A stretch of DNA of 22,364 nucleotides from Myxococcales bacterium. Lineage in GTDB: Bacteria; Myxococcota; Myxococcia; Myxococcales; Myxococcaceae. Where the stretch lies: assembly GCA_003153055.1 (NCBI GenBank), contig PMBV01000172.1, positions 1 to 22,364 of the forward strand, given 5' to 3'. The stretch's first letter is position 1. Every line of letters begins with the position of its first letter. A program made the translations under genes and the position numbers. Below, piece after piece: positions 15,515-22,364 of the stretch. A model generated the notes under the pieces. The model had not been told where the DNA came from. It saw only the letters and a program-made list of their open reading frames with translations, and made no database searches.

Positions 15515-17179
15515 TTGAGACATCAGATCGGGCTCGCCAAGCGCGCGACGGCCATCGGCATCGCCGGCAGCGGGCTCCTTCTGGCCGCTGCCGCGTGCCA
15601 GGGGTTGGTATCGGCTCTTCCCAATGACGCCAGCGGCGGTGGTGGAGGTGGTGGAAGCCACGCCGCTCCGGGAACCGAGGCCGCCGTGGCGAGCTCCCGT
15701 GCGCCTCGGTTGTCACATGCGCAGTACGAGAACACCGTGAAGGACCTCCTCGGGTTGGAGGCGCCGGCAAACGTCACCCAGACCTTCGTGGGAGACTCGA
15801 CATCGAGTGTCTTCGCCAACAATGGTGGCGAGCTGGTCGTCAACGGCGACCTCTGGGCTGACTACCAACGGGCGGCCGAAAGCCTCGCAGAGAAGGCCAC
15901 TGCCACGCCCGAGGCGCTCGCCCGTGTCTTGCGGGCCGTGAGCACCACCGAGCCCCGGGTCTTCGTTCAGCAGGTCGGCCGCCGAGCGTTCCGGCGCCCG
16001 CTGACCACCGCCGAGGTCGATGCCTACGTCTCGCTGTTCGCGAAGGGGGCGGCCCTGTTCCCGGAGCTCAAGGCCTTCGACGCCGGTGCGCAGCTCGTGC
16101 TCGAGGCGCTGCTCCAGTCTCCGCACTTCCTCTACCGATTCGAGCTCCAGCCCTCCGGTCTCACCGCCTATGAGCTGGCCTCCCGGTTGAGTTACGCCCT
16201 GTGGCAGACGATGCCTGATGACGAGCTGCAGGCGGCCGCCGAGAGCGGAGCGCTCAAGGGCGCCGGCTACTCGACCCAGGTGCGGCGCCTGCTCGATTCC
16301 GAGCGCACCCGCGACACCGCGTGGGCCTTTCACTCGCAACTCCTTCAGGTCTTCAAGTACAGCGACGTGACGAGGGCGACGACCCTGTTTCCCGAGTTCT
16401 CGACGGAGCTCCGGACCTCGATGCTGGAGGAGACCCGGCGCTACACCGACGACGTCTTCGCCGGAGGAGGTGACCTCGTGCAGCTCCTCAGTGCGCCCTA
16501 CACCTTCGTCGACGCCCGTCTGGCCAAGGTGTATGGGGTTCCGGCGCCCGCCAGTGGCTTCGCGAAGGTGACGTTCACCGACGGCAAGCGAGCCGGGCTG
16601 CTGACCCAGGTGGGCTTCCTCGCGGCGAACTCGAGCTCCACCCAGCCCGACGCGATTCACCGAGGGACCTTCGTCAACTTTCGAATTCTCTGTTCAGCGC
16701 TCACCCCGCCGCCGGTGGTCGCGCCGCCGCTCCCGGCCGACGACCCGAACCACCCGCGCACGCTGCGCGACCGCATCACCGCTTACTCCGGCGAGGGCAC
16801 CTGCGGGGCCGGCTGTCACAGCACCTTCATCAACCCCGCCGGCTTCGCCTTCGAGCACTACGACGCACTGGGCCGATGGCGAGACCAGGAGAAGTCGCTG
16901 CCGGTCGACGCGACGAGCACTTTCACCTTCGAAGGGGTGTCCCGAAATTATGACGGCGCCGTCGAGTTCGGAAAGGCAGTCGTCGAAGCCCCCATGACCC
17001 ACCGCTGCTACGCCAAGCAGTGGACCGAGTTTCTCTTCGGCCGAGCCAGCGCCCCCGAGGACCAAGCCCTCACCCTGCGCGTTGGCCTCGCCTCCCTCAA
17101 TCAACACCTTCCTCTGCGTGGGGTGATGGAAGCCCTCGTCACGAGCGAGCCCTTCAAGACCCGGCCGGTGGACCCATGA
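15515..17179 (+). CDS. DUF1592/DUF1588-family c-heme lipoprotein, copy 2 (CX3CH variant)
   Basis: 554 residues. The TTG start at 15515 is chosen because CCGGAGGG lies at the right distance and the next residues form a lipoprotein signal (GIAGSGLLLAAAAC, Cys28). Domain order equals copy 1: RLSHAQYENTVKDLLGL (DUF1587-like), VGRRAFRRPLTTAEVDAYV (DUF1595-like), LLQSPHFLYRFELQPSG and ASRLSYALWQTMPDDEL (DUF1592), RAGLLTQVGFLAANSSSTQP with a C-rich end (DUF1588), and a MTHRCYAKQWTEFLFGR tail (DUF1585-like). The heme motif differs: residues 430-435 are CGAGCH, with three residues between the cysteines rather than two. It overlaps the DUF1552 gene by ATGA. Confidence 0.87.
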   Translation: MRHQIGLAKRATAIGIAGSGLLLAAAACQGLVSALPNDASGGGGGGGSHAAPGTEAAVASSRAPRLSHAQYENTVKDLLGLEAPANVTQTFVGDSTSSVFANNGGELVVNGDLWADYQRAAESLAEKATATPEALARVLRAVSTTEPRVFVQQVGRRAFRRPLTTAEVDAYVSLFAKGAALFPELKAFDAGAQLVLEALLQSPHFLYRFELQPSGLTAYELASRLSYALWQTMPDDELQAAAESGALKGAGYSTQVRRLLDSERTRDTAWAFHSQLLQVFKYSDVTRATTLFPEFSTELRTSMLEETRRYTDDVFAGGGDLVQLLSAPYTFVDARLAKVYGVPAPASGFAKVTFTDGKRAGLLTQVGFLAANSSSTQPDAIHRGTFVNFRILCSALTPPPVVAPPLPADDPNHPRTLRDRITAYSGEGTCGAGCHSTFINPAGFAFEHYDALGRWRDQEKSLPVDATSTFTFEGVSRNYDGAVEFGKAVVEAPMTHRCYAKQWTEFLFGRASAPEDQALTLRVGLASLNQHLPLRGVMEALVTSEPFKTRPVDP

Positions 17180-18561
17180 ACCTCTCTCGACGCCGCGTCC
17201 TCAAGGGCGCCTTCGGTGTGACCCTGGCGCTCCCAGTCCTGGAGTCGCTGACCGGCCTCGGCCCCAAGGCCTTCGCTCAGTCTGCCCGCGACCGCTTCTT
17301 CATCGTGGTGCGGGTCGGCAATGGCATCGTCCAGGAGTCCGACGAGGGGCCGGATCGCTTCTGGCCCACCGCGCTCGGTGCCCTCACCACCAACGGCCTG
17401 AAGCAGGCCACGGACCGCGCCATCAGCGAGCTGGCCACCTACGCCTCGAAGCTGACGCTGGTTCGAAACGTGGCCCTGCCCTTCGCACGAGGCGGCTGTA
17501 ACCACTCGGAAGCCATTCCCCAGGTGCTCACGGCGCAGAAGAACACCGGCGGCTCTGGCAATGCTCCAAAGGCCCAGGGCAAATCCATCGACTGGGCCAT
17601 CGCCGAGGCCCTCAACCCCAAGGGCGTGGGCCCGCTCGCTTTCATGGCGGGTCCACAGAGCGCCTTCATCGCCGAGGCGCTTTCCTGGAGCGCCCCGCAG
17701 CAGCGGACGCCAGCGGAGCGGTCACCCCTCAACGCCTACATGCGGCTCACTGGCCTGGCTTCTGCGCCCCCCGAAATTCAGAAGCTCGTCGCCAGCCGCC
17801 GCAAGAGCGTCAACGACCTGGTGCGAGAGCAACTGCAGTCGCTGTTGTCGGTTGGCAAGCTCAGTACCTCTGACCGGCAGCGGCTCGAGCAACACCTCGC
17901 CTCGGTGCGCGACATCGAGGTCCAGGCTACGTGCGAGCTGGTGACCGACCAAATCGACGGCGTCAAGGCGATCACCAACCCTGAGGCGAACGACGTGCGT
18001 CCGGCGGTGGTGAAAGCGATGATGGACATCGCCGCCTGGGCCTTCAACTGCCGCCTGAATCACGCGGTGACGCTGCAAGTCGGCGACGGCAACGACGGTA
18101 CCCAGTACATCATCGACGGCGTGACGCTGCCGCGGTTCCACTGGATCAGCCATCGGGTGAAGTCCGACGGCGGTTCTGGAGAAGCCATCCCCGACGCCAT
18201 CGACCTGCACGCCTCCATCGACCGCATGCAGCTCCAGTTGTTCCGCCACCTCCTCGACCGCCTCGCCTCGTATTCGTCGCCTTACGGGGGGACCTTGCTC
18301 GACGACACCGTCGCGGTGTGGACCAACGACCTCGGCGCCGGTCCGTCTCATTCGGGCGACAACACCCCGTGGGTTCTCGCGGGAGGCGCCAGCGGCTCAC
18401 TCAAGACCGGCACGTTCATCGACCTGGCGAAGAAGCCCAACAACCTCATGCTGAACACCCTGCTCACGGCCGTCGGGGTGAAGAAGGCCGACGGCTCGCC
18501 TACGGACGACTTCGGCGACGCCAGCCTCAAGAAGGGTGTCATCAGCGAGATCCTCGCGTGA
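17176..18561 (+). CDS. Tat-exported DUF1552 protein, copy 2
   Basis: 461 residues from the ATG at 17176, which overlaps the preceding stop by 4 nt. MNLSRRRVLKG is a strong twin-arginine signal, followed by a hydrophobic core and an AFA cleavage site near residue 34. The rest parallels copy 1: RFFIVVRVGNGI at the mature N-terminus, RLEQHLASVRDIE in mid-protein, and a C-terminal LLDDTVAVWTNDLGAGPSHS...SLKTGTFIDL, which aligns with copy 1's LLDQTLLSWVQESG...FLKTGSHLDY. The two proteins are clearly paralogous but diverged; copy 2 is about 50 residues shorter. The function of DUF1552 proteins is unknown. Confidence 0.87.
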   Translation: MNLSRRRVLKGAFGVTLALPVLESLTGLGPKAFAQSARDRFFIVVRVGNGIVQESDEGPDRFWPTALGALTTNGLKQATDRAISELATYASKLTLVRNVALPFARGGCNHSEAIPQVLTAQKNTGGSGNAPKAQGKSIDWAIAEALNPKGVGPLAFMAGPQSAFIAEALSWSAPQQRTPAERSPLNAYMRLTGLASAPPEIQKLVASRRKSVNDLVREQLQSLLSVGKLSTSDRQRLEQHLASVRDIEVQATCELVTDQIDGVKAITNPEANDVRPAVVKAMMDIAAWAFNCRLNHAVTLQVGDGNDGTQYIIDGVTLPRFHWISHRVKSDGGSGEAIPDAIDLHASIDRMQLQLFRHLLDRLASYSSPYGGTLLDDTVAVWTNDLGAGPSHSGDNTPWVLAGGASGSLKTGTFIDLAKKPNNLMLNTLLTAVGVKKADGSPTDDFGDASLKKGVISEILA

Positions 18562-19667
18562 GGTCGAGCGTGGCGGTCGCGCTCTGCGTCCTGGCGGGCG
18601 CCTCTGGCTGCGGCATCGAGCTGACGATGGACGGCTCCGTCGCGAAGCCGCCGGCCCGAGACGCCTCGGTCGAGGCCCCGGCCATCGACGCGGGAGGTGG
18701 GCTCGTCGTCACCGGCTCGGACGCGGGCGCCCCTGACGCCGGCGCTCCCGGTGCTCCTGATGCGTCGACACCGGCCTCGGGCTGTCCGGCTGGCACGTTC
18801 TCGCCACCTTCGCTGTCGGGCGTCACCCTCGCGAAGGTCGACTCGATTCCAATCCGCGACGGCTTCGCGCCAGGCTGGGGCATCGTCGAGGGGCCCGTGT
18901 GGGTGGGCGACGCGCTCTACGTCTCTCACTTCGGCAGTGGAGCCACGCCGGCGTCTCGCATCTACCGTGTGAGCGCGGCAGGGGTGGCCTCCGTCGCAGT
19001 GACCGCCTCGGGCACCAACGGCCTCGCCCTCGGCCGAGATGGCCGGCTCTACGGCGCGAGTCACCTCATCGGGGGCATTGTCGCCTTCGACGTCGCCCAC
19101 CTGGAGGCCCCTCCACGGACCATCGTCGCCAGCTATGGCGGGGCGCGCCTGAACAGCCCCAACGACCTCGCCGTTCGCTCCGACGGAACCATCTACTTCA
19201 CGGACCCGAGCTACCAGGCGCCTGACGTGCACCCGCAGAGCGCCAGTCGCGTCTACCGCGTGCTCCCGGACCACACCGTCGAGGTCATCGACGCCACGCT
19301 CTCCGAGCCCAACGGGGTCGCGCTCTCACTCGACGAGCGGACGCTCTGGGTGGGGAGCACCGCGGGCCTCTCCCGGTTCCCCCTGGCGGCTGATGGCTCG
19401 GTCTCGGGCTCGCGCGCCCAGGTGGCAGCCATCACCGGCGCGGTCGACGGCCTCGGCCGTGACTGCGCGGGCGACCTCTATGTGGCCGGTGGCGATCGAG
19501 TGGTGGTGCTCGACCGGAGCGAGCGTGTCATCGGGGTCATCTCGGCACCAGGAGCGACGAACGTCGCCTTTGGAGGGGCCGACCGACGCACGCTCTACGT
19601 GACGGCCCTTGGCAACCCGCCGACGCTGTGGAGCGCGAGGCTCGAGGTCCCCGGCCTGCCTGACTGA
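18558..19667 (+). CDS. SMP-30/gluconolactonase-like lipoprotein
   Basis: 369 residues if the start is the GTG at 18558, which overlaps the DUF1552 stop as GTGA. This start gives MRSSVAVALCVLAGASGC, a lipoprotein signal with Cys18. A 'DAGAPDAGAPGAPDAS' linker follows. The remainder reads as a six-bladed SMP-30/strictosidine-synthase-like propeller: WGIVEGPVWVGDALYVS with the metal-site Glu, GTNGLALGRDGRLYGA, LNSPNDLAVRSDGTIYFTDPS with the conserved Asn/Asp, and LSEPNGVALSLDERTLWVGS. Relatives hydrolyse lactones such as gluconolactone using a divalent metal. Being a lipoprotein, this one acts in the periplasm or at the surface. It is the third gene of the second cassette. Confidence 0.85.
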   Translation: MRSSVAVALCVLAGASGCGIELTMDGSVAKPPARDASVEAPAIDAGGGLVVTGSDAGAPDAGAPGAPDASTPASGCPAGTFSPPSLSGVTLAKVDSIPIRDGFAPGWGIVEGPVWVGDALYVSHFGSGATPASRIYRVSAAGVASVAVTASGTNGLALGRDGRLYGASHLIGGIVAFDVAHLEAPPRTIVASYGGARLNSPNDLAVRSDGTIYFTDPSYQAPDVHPQSASRVYRVLPDHTVEVIDATLSEPNGVALSLDERTLWVGSTAGLSRFPLAADGSVSGSRAQVAAITGAVDGLGRDCAGDLYVAGGDRVVVLDRSERVIGVISAPGATNVAFGGADRRTLYVTALGNPPTLWSARLEVPGLPD

Positions 19668-19669
19668 AC

Positions 19670-19682
19670 CCTCGTGCCGAGG
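19670..19682. terminator. Small hairpin between convergent genes
   Basis: CCTCG-TGC-CGAGG forms a perfect 5-bp stem with a 3-nt loop in the 16-base gap between the convergent SMP-30 and ABC exporter genes. It could slow transcription from both sides, but it lacks a T-run. Confidence 0.3.
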
Positions 19683-19683
19683 C

Positions 19684-21551
<1,868 letters not shown>

Positions 21552-21552
<1 letters not shown>

Positions 21553-21571
21553 GCTTGACCTAGATCAAGCA
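21552..21571. promoter_or_regulatory. Near-perfect 20-bp palindrome, FNR/CRP-like box at the exporter start
   Basis: TGCTTGACCTAGATCAAGCA is symmetric at 18 of 20 positions. Its core TTGAC-CTAG-ATCAA (21555-21568) differs by one base from the TTGAT-N4-ATCAA pattern bound by FNR/DNR-type regulators. It covers the ribosome site and touches the first base of the ABC exporter's start codon, and lies 211 bases before the hydrogenase ATG. It could be a repressor or activator site, or an mRNA hairpin hiding the exporter's ribosome site. Confidence 0.5.
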
Positions 21572-21581
21572 TTGCTGTCCG

Positions 21582-21604
21582 CGCAATTATTGCAAACAAT
21601 TGCG
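21582..21604. promoter_or_regulatory. Inverted repeat CGCAATT-N9-AATTGCG
   Basis: Perfect 7-bp arms (21582-21588 and 21598-21604) surround a 9-nt spacer. An overlapping 11-nt palindrome, GCAATTATTGC, lies in the left part. This is the most AT-rich spot in the intergenic region, as expected of a promoter or operator. No named regulator is assigned. Confidence 0.4.
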
Positions 21605-21635
21605 ACAGTGACCGCAGTTCATGCAGGTCATCCGA

Positions 21636-21679
21636 GTGAAATTCACCCACTAACGCAGCGCGCCATCCAGTGACATCAC
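21636..21679. promoter_or_regulatory. Two GTGA/TCAC dyads 34 bp apart
   Basis: GTGAAATTCAC (21636-21646) is a perfect dyad around one base, and GTGACATCAC (21670-21679) has the same GTGA/TCAC half-sites around two bases. They start 34 bp apart, roughly three helix turns, and lie upstream of the putative sigma-54 site. They could be paired activator sites for the hydrogenase operon (inference). Confidence 0.3.
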
Positions 21680-21705
21680 CTGATGGGGCTTGTGAGCCAG
21701 AGTAA

Positions 21706-21721
21706 GGGCACACGATTCGCA
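21706..21721 (+). promoter_or_regulatory. Candidate sigma-54 (-24/-12) promoter for the hydrogenase operon
   Basis: GGGCAC-ACGAT-TCGCA has the key GG and GC dinucleotides exactly 10 bases apart, as sigma-54 promoters require. It differs from TGGCAC-N5-TTGCA at one position in each half. It lies 62 bases before the hydrogenase ATG, and sigma-54 control of uptake hydrogenases is known in other bacteria. Confidence 0.4.
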
Positions 21722-21782
21722 GTCGTCCGAGAAATCGCCTTGCGCGATCCCCGCATCGACGAGTCTTGGAGGCCCGCATCAC

Positions 21783-22364
21783 ATGGTTGAGACATTTTAT
21801 GGGCTGCTGCGCAGACAAGGCGTCAGCCGCCGCAGCTTCACGAAGTTCTGTTCCCTGACGGCCGCGAGCATGGGTCTGGCGCCCGCGTTCGCGTCGAAGG
21901 TCGCGCACGCCATGGAGACGAAGCCCCGGGTTCCGGTCATCTGGCTTCATGGGCTGGAGTGCACCTGCTGCTCGGAGTCGTTCATTCGTTCGGCGCACCC
22001 GTTGGCGAAGGACGTGGTGCTCTCGATGCTGTCGCTGGACTACGACGATACCATCATGGCGGCGTCGGGGCATCAGGCCGAAGCCATCCTCGAGGAGACG
22101 CGCCAGAAGTACAAAGGAAAGTACATCCTCGCGGTGGAAGGGAACCCGTCTCTCTCTGAAGACGGCAACTACTGCATCGTCGGCGGGCGCCGCTTCGTCG
22201 ACCAGCTGACCGACATGGCCTCGGACGCCATGGCCTGCATCGCCTGGGGCTCCTGTGCCTCGTGGGGCTGCGTGCAAGCGGCGAAGCCCAACCCGACGAT
22301 GGCCACGCCGATCGACCAGGTCATTCGCGACAAGCCGGTCATCAAGGTGCCGGGCTGCCCGCCC
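21783..22364 (+). CDS. [NiFe]-hydrogenase small subunit, oxygen-tolerant type (3' end outside window)
   Basis: The first 194 codons are present. SRRSFTKFC at 15-23 is a Tat signal with cleavage near residue 43 (AHA/MET), and GGAGG lies ten bases before the ATG. The mature part closely resembles E. coli Hya[70 protein letters not shown] and [10 protein letters not shown]. Proximal-cluster ligands are C60, C63, C158 and C192. C62 and C163 are the two extra cysteines that mark oxygen-tolerant membrane-bound hydrogenases with a [4Fe-3S] cluster. The expected role is oxidation of H2 at the periplasmic face with electrons passed to the quinone pool. The large subunit and cytochrome b should follow outside the window. 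Confidence 0.95.
   Translation, partial: MVETFYGLLRRQGVSRRSFTKFCSLTAASMGLAPAFASKVAHAMETKPRVPVIWLHGLECTCCSESFIRSAHPLAKDVVLSMLSLDYDDTIMAASGHQAEAILEETRQKYKGKYILAVEGNPSLSEDGNYCIVGGRRFVDQLTDMASDAMACIAWGSCASWGCVQAAKPNPTMATPIDQVIRDKPVIKVPGCPP

Overview
The window is GC-rich chromosomal DNA that most resembles a myxobacterium (Myxococcota). The reasons are very high G/C at third codon positions, many lipoproteins with a signal peptide, a lipobox Cys and a Gly/Ser-rich or 'DAG'-rich linker, an ECF-type sigma factor with a FecR/TPR anti-sigma protein, and the DUF1592 and DUF1552 families. No rRNA, tRNA or CRISPR array was seen. The species cannot be named from the sequence alone.

Layout, left to right. 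(1) 3-725: 3' part of an ISKra4-type DDE transposase, cut by the window edge. (2) 874-2080: a SMI1/KNR4-like protein (-) diverging from a small membrane protein with an HEXXH motif (+). (3) 5898 down to 2096: a tightly coupled minus-strand operon of sigma factor, FecR/TPR anti-sigma protein, exported protein of unknown function and seven-repeat RCC1-like lipoprotein. (4) 6036-10785: diverging from that operon, a DUF1592-type c-heme lipoprotein, a Tat-exported DUF1552 protein and a BNR/sialidase-like lipoprotein. (5) 10865-11713: an SDR oxidoreductase. (6) 11714-12993: no ordinary gene; a decayed stretch, then a cluster of scrambled inverted repeats carrying fragments of one short ORF family, including one intact 45-codon copy. 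(7) 15234 down to 12994: a secreted esterase lipoprotein followed by a ThrE-type threonine/serine exporter. (8) 15515-19667: a second DUF1592-DUF1552 pair followed by an SMP-30-like lipoprotein, again with 4-nt overlaps. (9) 21552 down to 19684: an ABC exporter half-transporter. (10) 21783 to the window end: start of a Tat-exported [NiFe]-hydrogenase small subunit with the extra cysteines of oxygen-tolerant enzymes.

The most distinctive theme is the repeated cassette 'lipoprotein c-heme protein (DUF1587/1595/1592/1588/1585-like) + Tat-exported DUF1552 protein + lipoprotein predicted to be a beta-propeller'. It occurs twice within 13 kb with the same order and the same ATGA coupling of its first two genes. 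One copy lies head-to-head with a sigma/FecR operon that ends in another propeller lipoprotein. All these products are predicted to be outside the cytoplasm, so a cell-envelope redox or enzymatic module is a reasonable inference, but no substrate is known. The second theme is the 230-bp region between the ABC exporter and the hydrogenase, which is dense with palindromes, including a near match to an FNR/CRP-type box and a possible sigma-54 promoter.
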